DNA of 64,000 bases, taken from Eukaryota sp. TZLM1-RC (taxonomy: Eukaryota > Metamonada: BaSk clade). The notes under the pieces were generated by a model. That model ran no database searches, was not told the origin of the DNA, and saw nothing but the letters and a program-made list of their open reading frames with translations. The position numbers and the translations under genes are program-made. The stretch lies in NCBI GenBank assembly GCA_040285825.1, contig JAUPSS010000003.1:3658001-3722000 (forward strand). Reading direction: 5' to 3'. Shown in pieces: positions 10,905 through 19,769 of this stretch (position 1 is its first letter; each line of letters begins with the position of its first letter).

Positions 10905-12010
10905 ATAAAATCATAACTAACGGGACGAAATTCATTGAACCAAGATTTCCTCTACAAAATCTTGATCTGCTTGCTGTCTAGGTAAAGGTTCTCTAATTCG
11001 ATTGAAAAACCGAAGCAATCTATTAATAATGGCAAATTGAATTCGAGAGCGCCATTAAAAGATATCAAATCTTTTCATTGTTTTTTCTTGCGCAATTTTT
11101 TTGGAAATCATTCAAAATAGTTCCTGCTTCTACTGATGATCCTACGTTTATAGAAAATAAAAATAATTAAGGTTTAAACCAAAAAGCAAATAACAACCAC
11201 CAAATTACTACCTCATTGATCACGTCAATCATTTTCGGATCTCTGATGACATTTTTAAGGCTGTCCTTATAACCATCATAAGGTTTATGTTTAACAGTTT
11301 CCATGCTGTTGGTTTGACAATTTGGATAAAGGTTTATTGTATTATTTGATGTTGAAATTTTCAGCATTTGAAAGAGGATTATGAATTTCAGAATTAGCAA
11401 GCATTTCATTTGAGGCATTACCAGAATCAACAAACATTACATACAATAAAATGAAGGTTCCATCTATTCCATGTAATATGACATCACCTCTATTATTCTT
11501 ATGAAAATCATCTTCAGTATCAAACAGATTTTGACAACAGAGGTTCCAAAAAGGATTCAATTCTATGCGACTTACACAAACAATATAATTATTCTCTTAC
11601 AGCATCGTGAACCTTGCTTCTAAAAGTAATAAAATGTTTACAATTTAACAAATGAGTAATTGTAATTTTTCGAGAACATTTACAAATTGAATTACGAGGT
11701 AAATAATCAGGCCAGATAAAGGAACGAAATCTCATATTCAAAGTGTAAGTAGAATCAATCAAGGGAGTGCCATAAACTTGAGGAATTGTTGTTCCTAAGG
11801 CAGAAGAAGTACTATCACACATTTCTTGTAAAAGATTTGCAAAGGCGGACTTCTTTTTCTTGGCCAAGTCTAACATCAAAATCCAAGCTTTTAAAAATCT
11901 TTGACAATCCTTGTTGAAGCTTTTACAGCAAAACTGCAAATTAAAAAAATAAAGAATGCTTTTCCAGTGAAAACCACAACAGAGATTATCAATTATTTCA
12001 TTCCACACAT
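10905..12010 (-). mobile_element. LINE 3' fragment with CCHC and restriction-like endonuclease remnants
   Basis: The minus strand reads, from 12008 down, a stretch similar to the C-terminal part of the LINE ORF at 33.9-37 kb: MRFRSFIWPDYLPR, a CCHC motif (CKC...HLLNC), FITFRSKVHDAVRE, then NRGDVILHGIDG (endonuclease-like) and finally FFNRIRE...DFVEEILVQ before the conserved 3' tail near 10905-10940. Stops and frameshifts separate the blocks, so it is inactive. The element's 3' end abuts the 5' side of the Fanzor relic. Confidence 0.75.
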
Positions 12011-12062
12011 TCCATTAATCTTTACGGGTTTCTTTTGTCTTATACCTTTCTCCTGGTAACTT

Positions 12063-13366
12063 ATGTCAGAACTCAACGTTGGTATTTTGGCCCATGAAAT
12101 CTACTTTCCAAACTTATTTGTTTCCCAGACAGACCTGGGTATGTTCATCTGCTTTATTTTCTTACATTAGAACAATACCACAACATTTCTCCAGGTAAAC
12201 TGACAAAGGGCTTGGGTCAACTTGAAATGGGTTTTACTGGAGATAGGGAAGACGTCAACTCTATTTCTCTTTCAGTAGTCTCTAAGCTCTTGTCCACTCA
12301 TTCTATTTCTCCATCCCAAATAGGACGTATCTCTGTTGGAACCGAGTCCACCGTGGACAAGTCAAAGAGTGTAAAGTCGGTCCTCATGAGGCTCTTTAAG
12401 GACAGCAACACTGACATTGAGGGCTGTGATGTTACAAATGCTTGCTATGGAGCTACTCAGGCTCTTTTCGATTCTATTGCTTGGGTGGAATCTTCTTCCT
12501 ATGATGGAAGGTACGCTCTGGTCGTCGCTGCTGACATTGCGGTGTATGAGGAAGGACCAGCCCGACCAACGGGGGGAGCAGGTGCTGTTGCTTTGCTTAT
12601 TGGAAGAAATGCCCCGTTAGTTTTTAGTACTGTCAGAGCTAGTTATTCCTTTGATGCACACGATTTTTACAAACCTATTTTGGGTTCCGAATATCCACTA
12701 GTCAATGGTCAGTCGAGCATCAACAGTTACTTGACCGCTGTTACGGAATGTTATAGCAATTACAAGACCAAATTTTCTCGTTTATATGGAAAAGAGCTCA
12801 ATTACAATTGTTTTAGTCATTTGTTATTTCATGCACCATTTCATAAGATGGTCTTTAAGGCATTCTCACAACTCTATTCAGAAGATTTTGATGACGTGGC
12901 AGGTCAAAATGATGATGGAATTCCTGTACTGTTTGAGCGAAAGGTCGAACCTGGCCAATTGTTGTGCAAACGGGTTGGCAATATGTACTGTGCTTCTCTT
13001 TATGGCTCGTTAATCTCCTTGATGAGTAATGACAATGTGAATTTTTCAAAAGGAGATCAAATTCTCCTGTTTTCTTACGGCTCTGGGCTCTGTTCAACTG
13101 TGTTTTCTCTCTTCGTTGCAGATGATTCTCGTTTGGATCGTTTGAGCTTGAATTTGAATGAACGGTTGAGTCAACGTTTGGCTAAAACTCCTCAAGAATT
13201 TCAAGAACTTTTATCATTTCGGGAAAATCTATTGCAAGAATTAGAAAATTCAAAAGATTTTAAAGGTTTTAAACCGAGCCAATCAATCGATGACGTGTTA
13301 TGTGGAAGTTATTACCTGGATTTCATAGATGAATATAGAATTCGTCATTATTCTTTTAAGGAGTAA
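12063..13366 (+). CDS. Hydroxymethylglutaryl-CoA synthase (two exons)
   Basis: Exon 1 is 12063-12138 (25 codons plus one base) and exon 2 is 12195-13366, about 415 residues. The 56-nt intron is GTATGT...CTCCAG. Splicing joins QTDL to GKLTKGLGQLEMGF, matching the family. The enzyme condenses acetyl-CoA with acetoacetyl-CoA to HMG-CoA in the mevalonate pathway, in the cytosol unless targeted; no targeting peptide is visible. Catalytic residues are present: Glu in VGTESTVDKSKSVK, the nucleophilic Cys in TNACYGATQALFDSI and His in LLFHAPFHKMVFKAF. The GSGLCSTVFSL motif is near the C-terminal third. It is somewhat short for the family (usually 450-520) because the C-terminal extension is lacking, but no catalytic motif is missing. 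Bordered upstream by a LINE fragment on the other strand. Confidence 0.95.
12139..12194 (+). other. 56-nt spliceosomal intron in HMG-CoA synthase
   Basis: Begins GTATGT and ends TTTCTCCAG. It splits a Gly codon (phase 1). Removal restores the conserved N-terminal reading, which is the evidence for it. Confidence 0.85.
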
Positions 13367-14098
13367 ATTTTTGTTTTGTGCTTCTTTGCTGTGAATAGGT
13401 ATTAAATCCGTGTCTTTTTATTTGTTTTTTTATTTTTGTTCCAGTTGCATCTGTCAATTCAACATCAGTAAAATATAAATCAATGTTCAAACAATTTCTA
13501 TTCGTCCTTTAAATGTACCGACTTTTCATATGATGACATGTCTTCTAGAAAGTCTTGCACTGATTTCCACGTCATTTAACTTGTACCATACATACAGGTC
13601 ATTTACCATCATAATTGACCTACTGTACGAATATGGATTAGAGCTGATCGTTAGACGTTCTCAGTGAGTTGTATCGAAAAATGTGGTTGAAAGACAAAAT
13701 GAATTATTTAAACTCATACTGTGATTTTTACTTATCATGCATTCCCCTGTAAAATTCACTCCTGTTTTCAACTTTCTCAATGTCTACTCACAGGCTGTAA
13801 GAGACATGTAGCATCATTTGACAAAGACAATCATGATCTTCATCAATGGGCTACATCACTTGAATATACCTACTGCTTTCACAGAACAAAGCCTCGTGAC
13901 AAGATGTATCTAAGTGGATCTACCAAATGCTACTAAGACATTTATAGATCGGTCTCAAAAGTTTTTCAAAGAAATTAAAAAAACTAAAAAACTCAAAATA
14001 AAATATCAGTTTTTCCAAAGTTTCTGTTTTTGTATGCTCAGGTTCCTCATTCATCTCCTCACCAGAGCTTCTGAGCAAATGTATCTTTCCGGCCACAA
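13367..14098. other. Intergenic, AT-rich
   Basis: Contains the 3' flank of HMG-CoA synthase and the 3' flank of the Fanzor-like gene. Two short open stretches (13721-13936 and 13914-14120, plus strand) show no recognisable motif. ATGTATCT occurs near both 13902 and 14080, which might mark edges of the Fanzor-carrying unit, but this is weak. Confidence 0.4.
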
Positions 14099-14740
14099 TT
14101 ACGCTTTCTTCTTAATTTGAATATTTTTTGCAGCGGAAATATCTCTGTCATATACTATTTGACACTCAGTACAAATACGCATCTGCCATGAGCCTGCTTG
14201 AATATTCTCGGCCATACAACAACTGGACAGTTTGCTTGTATTAAGTTCACTGGTTGACAAGTGCTTCACGTCCTTTTGATAACACAACCATTTTCTGAAA
14301 GCCCTTGCTGATCCATATCGATTGACTTTTCGGCAATGAAAAGGGAAATTAGCAGAACCCACAGCCAGGTAGAGTTTTTCAGGATGTCCAGTCATCCTTT
14401 GAAATTTGTTGAGACTCTTCCAGAACCGTCTCTCTTTTCGTCTGCGGTTATCAAATTTAATTATTTTCCATTTCTGGCGATTACTTTCCAAGTACACTTT
14501 CCTCCTGACCAAATTCCAATGGTTCAAATATTGGTTGAAATTTTGAACGGAATATTGGTTGGGAAAGGGTTTACTAGGTGAAGGTGTTGTCATGTATCTC
14601 CTGCCAGTTGGACAAGGGATAACTTCACATTGATTATCAGTTATGAAGTAACCACATAATCTTGATTGTCCCAGATCAACGCCGATAAGGGGTCTTTCAG
14701 CAATTATTTGGACTGGATTACTACGTCTTTGACGCGGCAT
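14099..14740 (-). CDS. Compact Fanzor/TnpB-like RNA-guided nuclease (RuvC half only)
   Basis: Intact 213-codon frame from ATG 14740. Residue 22 in IGVDLGQSRLCGYF is the expected RuvC-I Asp. At 163-175 TSELNTSKLSSCC matches the TnpB/Fanzor RuvC-III entry with its first zinc Cys pair. RICTECQIVYDRDISAAKNI (188-207) holds the second pair (C190, C193) and the terminal catalytic Asp block. The C-terminus is basic. The N-terminal wedge/REC half is absent. A minus-strand stretch just upstream (about 14790-14840) encodes an acidic-then-basic PPKKKRRSKKK segment like a nuclear localisation signal, but a stop and a frame change separate it from this ORF. So this is either a 5'-truncated copy or a gene with an unrecognised intron. 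Family: TnpB-like nucleases use a guide RNA to cut DNA. No guide RNA could be identified by eye. Confidence 0.7.
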   Translation of the reverse strand: MPRQRRSNPVQIIAERPLIGVDLGQSRLCGYFITDNQCEVIPCPTGRRYMTTPSPSKPFPNQYSVQNFNQYLNHWNLVRRKVYLESNRQKWKIIKFDNRRRKERRFWKSLNKFQRMTGHPEKLYLAVGSANFPFHCRKVNRYGSARAFRKWLCYQKDVKHLSTSELNTSKLSSCCMAENIQAGSWQMRICTECQIVYDRDISAAKNIQIKKKA

Positions 14741-14859
14741 TTTTTAGAACCTTTCAACTGTACTTCTCTGGTTTTATTGGCATCAGGGTCACTTTTCATT
14801 TCTTTTTTGATCTTCTTTTCTTTTTCGGTGGTTCGTCCAGCTCATCTTGTTTTCTGAAT

Positions 14860-15330
14860 CATTATCTTTAACTTTAAATGTCAAAAGCAGCTCATTATCA
14901 TTAGTTTTCAATAAGATTTTTTAAATCTATTTCTCAAACTTTGCTTGTTGGTATTGAATTTTTGATAAAAAGCAAATAATAATAATAATAAGGGCATCGT
15001 TTGAATATTCGTTTCCTATATTGATTTTTAATAAACCTTAATCTTTTCATGATCCTTCAATAAGTGGGAATTTTCTCAACGATTTGCGATTTGCGATTTT
15101 TTAAAAATTTATAAAGGTACCTCAAGAAATTGGTAACCCTTGTGAAAAGCTAATGGTATTATTCTAAATTTCTTCCAGCAATGCAAATGAGAAAAAAAGT
15201 GAGTAAGTATTGTGAAATTTGCAGACTAAAGAGAAAAAGCTCACCAATTTTCTTTGATGAAAAAAATGATTCTATCACTTGAAAAAGCAGTGGCAGAAAA
15301 TCCTTGAAAAAAAATTCAAGATAAAATTAC
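14860..15330. other. Intergenic, very AT-rich
   Basis: Homopolymer-rich, with an AATAATAATAATAA run near 14980. No gene or conserved motif seen. Confidence 0.5.
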
Positions 15331-15337
15331 ATACATT

Positions 15338-16088
15338 TTATAAAAAGAATCTTTCTCTTGAATTATTAAAATAGAAATTGATGTAGGGCTCGAGATTAGA
15401 ATGAATAACTACTGCTTCGAGTTGCTCATTTTTTGCTATTTCACCAGCTTCTAGAGGTGCTAAGGTTTCATCTGCTATAAGAGAGAGAAGGTAATTGGCA
15501 AAGACATTCGTTTTATCCAGAGCTGTACAATGAGCACGAATGAAGTATTTTGTCCAGAATTGACAAATTTTAGGTAAACTTGTCTTAACATTAGATACCA
15601 ATTGACGACCCCCGACAAGCAAGGTAAGGAGAAAGTCCTTTTCCATTAATAAAATTGCATCTCTGTGTCTGCAGCCATTCATTGAGGAAAATATCGAATG
15701 AATTTCTATAAGGAACTAGAGAGCTTTCCCATGAAGAAACAAAAGACCTGTCTTGTGGGCATTCAGGAAGAAATCAATTGTAAAAGATATGGAGTAATTG
15801 GCGTTGTCCTTTGGAGGTGGATGGCTTTGGAACAGAACCAGTGGTGATGACGGTCATAAACAGATACCATACATCTTGTTCCACCAAAGCTCTAGATGCC
15901 AACGGAAAATTTAAAAGAAAAGATTGAAGCAATAAAGAAGCTTCACGACAAAACTCGGTGACCAAGAGTTGGTCAGTCCGAATTTGTTGCACCGCTGCAG
16001 GGGTCAGCAGCGAGTTAAGTGCACAAGACGAGTGAATACACGTGACACAGAGTGGGTGTCTGAAATGTAGTGAGAATAAAGGGCTCAT
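15338..16088 (-). CDS. Hypothetical helical protein, probably two or more exons
   Basis: Two adjacent minus-strand open stretches look like parts of one gene. The first is 16088-15774 (ATG 16088, MSPLFSLHFRHPLC). The second is 15682-15338, which can be extended upstream to an acceptor-like CTCTCTAG near 15709. Both encode Leu/Ala-rich amphipathic helices (LLLQSFLLNFPLASRALVEQ; VFANYLLSLIADETLAPLEA), suggesting an armadillo/HEAT-like fold. I do not recognise the family. A short intron with donor GTCTTTTG and that acceptor would be 32 nt, similar in size to the V-ATPase intron, but the upstream frame then contains a stop, so the gene model is unresolved. It could also be a decaying gene. Confidence 0.35.
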
Positions 16089-16099
16089 CTATCAAATTT

Positions 16100-17085
16100 T
16101 ACACTTGTCACCCCATTTTCGACTTCTGGTTGCCTGTTTTGGGAGGATTTAACCCTCAATTTGGTTTTGGGAGGTTTTCACTATTTCCACACTTTCCCCT
16201 CATTTCATAAACTAGCTTCTTATTTCCCTCACTTATCTTCTTTTCCGAGCATTAGGACTCCCCTCTAATCTCTCGACCAGTTTTTCTACTCATCTTTGAT
16301 AACTAATGTTTACTAATAGTGTACTGATTAAATCCACACTTTTTACTTGTACAGAACTTTTTATATTACACTTTGATAAGAGAATGGCATTTCTCTAATC
16401 CACAGTACATTCCACAGCTTCCCGTGGTTGTTAAAGTCACAGTGAAGGTTGTTTTACATTATTGATTACAGTTGCAAGCAGCCTTCTTTCACAAACATGG
16501 TGGACTTAATCTATTCACACATTAATTTTTCAGTCTCGGGGAACTGTCTGAAAGGGCTGATTTGACACCAAGACTACTAGTTGCTGTCGATACTCTCTTT
16601 TTCGGATTGAATAACACTCTAAATACCATTCTGTTGAATAGTGAATCACTGCAGTCCTTGGAATATTCCTTTCATATAGCCTTGAACTAACAAAACTACC
16701 ACCTTTCTTTAAACACTTCTATGTGGAACTTCTTGGGGTTTTAACTGATCTGAATTGAACTTTGTCAGCAACAATAACAGAGCCCAACTATAAGAATATT
16801 TTATCAAATTGTTAAATTGTTCAAATTTATTCAATTAAAAATATTCTAATATTTTGGAGAACATAAAATTTCTCAAACTAGGCCTACCATCTTTCATTCC
16901 ATCGCAAACTCTTTTCCACTTTCTGTGTTCCTTATTGCGCATTATGCCTCACACCTTTGATTTGCTGATTCAATGATTTTGCATTCAGTTTATTCTTTAT
17001 GTTACAATTGTGATCCAGCAATATATTCACCAACACTTTGTTTTTTAGATGTTTATAATTCTCTAATTGTATTAGATTTATGTGG
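16100..17085. other. Intergenic, AT-rich, no gene seen
   Basis: No conserved protein motif on either strand. A 66-codon minus-strand open stretch at 16932-17132 overlaps the LINE stub and is not credible. Confidence 0.5.
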
Positions 17086-17086
17086 A

Positions 17087-17157
17087 TGAAGATTTTGTAG
17101 AGTAAATCTTGGTTCAATGAATTTCGTCCCATTAGTTATGAGTTTACTTTGTTAAGT
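17087..17157 (+). mobile_element. LINE 3'-end stub (about 70 bp)
   Basis: Reads EDFVE*ILVQ-stop followed by the conserved LINE 3' tail (GTTCAATGAATTTCGTCCC, then ATTAGTTATGAG). The same tail occurs on the minus strand at about 10.9, 33.4 and 41.35 kb. It is an extremely 5'-truncated copy. Confidence 0.7.
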
Positions 17158-17809
17158 TCACAAGTTCAATAAATCAAAAACAACAATTTATGTGTCTCAT
17201 ATACCTTTTTCACAAATGATTTTTGCGATAAATACATACAGATGGATTGTTTAATGAACAATCCATAACTCTGTTTCCAAAAACCCCAAAAACGGAATGT
17301 ATTGTGTTAAAGTGAAGTAAATGTTGGAGTTAAATCTTGTGACATATTTAATAAGATAATTGTATTTTGTTAGATAATATCTATTTCTTAAACAACTTAT
17401 AAATCAAAATCTAAATGATCCAACTCTCCCATAACGAAACAAATAGATGCAACTCTCCCATAGTGAGATCCAAAAGAATGCAGAGTATCAGAAACCATCC
17501 TCAAAAATTTCCTTAAAAACAGAAAACACAATTCTATCTTGCCAAAAGAATCTTTTAAAATTTCTGTTGGTTCTTTGCTTTACAAACATTTCAATACCTG
17601 CCACACAACGTACAGCGGTGGGAGCAAAGGAACCAAATAGAGAAAATACAAATGAATACAAATTGCATTTTGCAGATAATTGTATTGGAACTAAACTGAA
17701 AGAAGTGTATTATTTGTGCAAAATTAAGAAGATTAAGTTGGGTTTTTGACAAATCAAAAACCCCTTCATTCTCTGTTGACTTAGAGCCTGTCTAACTTGT
17801 AAATATATT
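17158..17809. other. Intergenic; one weak open stretch
   Basis: A 100-codon plus-strand stretch (17447-17749) has no recognisable domain and is probably not a gene. CAACTCTCCCATA is directly repeated around 17420-17462. The promoter of the calcineurin B-like gene must lie at the right end; I see no clear element. Confidence 0.35.
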
Positions 17810-18334
17810 ATGGGAAATGCATCTTCAACCCTAACTACTGCTGATGTTGATGAATTATCCGCTGTCTCAGGCTTTTCTCCTAAAGAAATTAAGCTCATGC
17901 ACAAACGCTTTTGTAAGCTCGACAGGTCACAGAAAGGAACCATAACTGCAGAGGACTTTAAACACATTCCAGATTTATCTTCAAATCCCTTTCTTGTCCG
18001 TGTCATAGCCATATTTACAGAGTCTTCCGGTTCTATTGATTTCAAGAAGGTTGTCAGTGCCCTCAGCTGTTTCAGGAGCCGTGAAGTAACAATTGATAAA
18101 CTCTCATATGTATTTAAGGCATGTTTTCTTTTTCTCTTACCCTAGGTCTTGGATTATGATTGTGATAATCTGCTAAGTGAAGACGATCTTTCACGAGGTT
18201 TTGATTCTCTTTCTTTTGGAACTCTAACCACCGAACAGTTAGTGGATATTGCGTCCAATGTAGTTGAAGAGGGACGTCCTGTTAATCCATCGGCTCTGTC
18301 CTTTGAAGAGTTTGTTCGACTTGTTCGAAGGTAA
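17810..18334 (+). CDS. Calcineurin B-like EF-hand protein (two exons)
   Basis: Exon 1 is 17810-18118 and exon 2 is 18146-18334, 165 residues, close to the 170 of calcineurin B. The N-terminus MGNASS is a good N-myristoylation signal, as in calcineurin B. Four EF-hand positions can be aligned. EF1 (DRSQKGTITAED) is weak and EF2 (FTESSGSIDFKK) lacks key acids. EF3 (DYDCDNLLSEDD) looks functional. EF4 keeps only the trailing LSFEEF. The likely role is the Ca2+-binding regulatory subunit of a calcineurin-type phosphatase, or a related CHP/CBL protein. Exon joining by the alignment-preferred boundary uses a GC donor (intron 18119-18145, 27 nt). A GT donor at 18110 gives a 36-nt intron but deletes three residues of the EF3 helix. 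The TAA stop lies inside a donor-like GGTAAGT. Confidence 0.82.
18119..18145 (+). other. 27-nt intron, probable GC-AG
   Basis: AAG|GCATGT...CTTACCCTAG|GTC. This boundary keeps KLSYVFKVLDYD collinear with KLRFAFRIYDMD of calcineurin B. The alternative GT donor at 18110 would make a 36-nt intron. A CTTAC branch-like motif sits 5 nt before the acceptor. Confidence 0.55.
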
Positions 18335-18412
18335 GTTTGCAGTGTACAATTTAAAATAAAATCATACTTTAAGGTATATAAATATCAAAAAAGCAGGTTC
18401 TACACAGATTTA

Positions 18413-18942
18413 TCAACATTCTGCATTTGTTACCTTCTGGAGCATGCTGATGCAAACAATGACTCCATAGAGTGCCAAAGCTTCAGCCATAATAAGCATA
18501 AGGATCATGGAAACGAATAGTCTAGGTTGCTGACCACTTGAGCTGATTCCACTGGCGCCTACATAGCCAATAGTGATACCAGCAGCAAGCGATGACAGGC
18601 CTTGAGTGAGACCTGCTGAAAGGGACACTATTCCATCAAAGAGGGGATATCGACCATCGTTGTTAATGTCACCAATAATCAGAATACTAAGAATTAGTCC
18701 ATAAATTCCAAAGATTCCCGCATAAGGTAAGAATGAGAAGCAGCAAGTCATACCATAACAACTGGGATAAGAAACTTCATGACGGATTCTGGTAAAAGGA
18801 CCCCTGTGCTAGCAACAGCACTACCAGCTTTAGTTGTACCAATGGCAGATCCTACACAAGAAAGTACAAGAGAGGCAGTAGCTCCCATAAAACCAAGAAA
18901 GACTGCAGAAGGAGGACATGTGTTCAAAAGAAGATCGATCAT
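18413..18942 (-). CDS. V-type proton ATPase 16-kDa proteolipid subunit c (two exons)
   Basis: Exon 1 is 18942-18754 (63 codons) and exon 2 is 18721-18413 (102 codons plus stop), 165 residues in all, the normal size. Four transmembrane helices can be recognised. Helix 1 has FLGFMGATASLVLSCVGSAIG; helix 2 straddles the exon junction (IPVVM joined to AGIFGIYGL). Helix 3 is GLTQGLSSLAAGITIGYVG. QQPRLFVSMILMLIMAEALA forms helix 4 with the essential proton-carrying Glu in MAEALALYG. It forms the rotating c-ring of the Vo sector, acidifying vacuoles. The exon junction is placed by alignment and implies a 32-nt intron with a GT start but an AT rather than AG end. Confidence 0.93.
18722..18753 (-). 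other. 32-nt intron with GT...AT ends in V-ATPase c
   Basis: On the minus strand it begins GTATGACTTG and ends CATTCTTACCTTAT, immediately followed by GCG GGA. There is no AG anywhere between the two exons. The CTTAC branch-like motif is at the same distance from the end as in the calcineurin B-like intron (CTTACCCTAG). Confidence 0.6.
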
Positions 18943-19192
18943 TAGGAAAAAATTAAATCAACTAAAGCTGAGGAACAAAAACGTGTGATTTACAAGAATG
19001 CTCACATTTTCACTTTGAAGTTTCGAAAACGCTCACGTTGTGTGCCACCTTTACTTATATTCCATCAGGCATTCTCCTGACATTGCTATGTTCAGTTGAG
19101 GTTATACAAACGTTAACATCACCTATATGAAGATATCACTTTTGAGCTGATAAAGACCATTTGTCATCACAGTGTTTATTTTTAATACTAGT

Positions 19193-19768
19193 CTATGCTA
19201 CATCGTCATTCAGCAAGTCGAAATGATTTTCCATGTTTGAGTCTGGATGATCATCGTCCACGTCGATGAGTTCTGCGGCATTGTCCTGCTGAAACAAGGA
19301 CAACCAATCATCTTGTGCCACTGCAACTCTTTCGTAGGACTTTTTGTAATACTCTAAACTATGAATTTTAGCTATACCATCAAATAGCACAACATGCTTC
19401 TTTAAATAAACAGCCAAACTGGGAGTACATGGGTATCCATCATTTTTCCACCCATTACAACAATATTTTTTGCTGATAAAGTCTACCGTGTGTGTACTAT
19501 TTTCAAACCACACAACTTTATATACACTGTCATTGCTGGCCATATTTGCAATATATTCTGCATTTGCAGCCTTGTTGGTGTTAGAGATTGTTCTAAAGCA
19601 TGTATGAGAAGAAAAGGCATTCATTTTAAAGTTAGGTTGTGTAACTGTTGCGACCTTACTAGATTTAAAGCGTCTTCCAGGTCCAATCCATGTACTAAGC
19701 AATTCGAAAGTACAAGTGGGATCTTTACACTTCAGGAACCATCCATCTGGTCTAGTGTTGTCGACCAT
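19193..19768 (-). pseudogene. MULE/SWIM-domain-type transposase fragment
   Basis: A 191-codon minus-strand frame without a convincing start. The middle has YCCNGWKNDGYPCTPSLAVY, resembling the SWIM zinc motif found near the C-terminus of Mutator-like transposases (CxC...G.PC....A). An acidic C-terminus (ELIDVDDDHPDSN) ends at a stop. The fragment directly abuts the truncated RT of the Ty3 relic at about 19770 on the same strand, so it has lost its N-terminal DDE half. The family assignment rests on one motif. Confidence 0.4.
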
Positions 19769-19769
19769 T

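Noticed and set aside
16932-17132. 66-codon minus-strand ORF
   Set aside because: It overlaps a LINE 3' stub on the other strand, is low-complexity and AT-driven.
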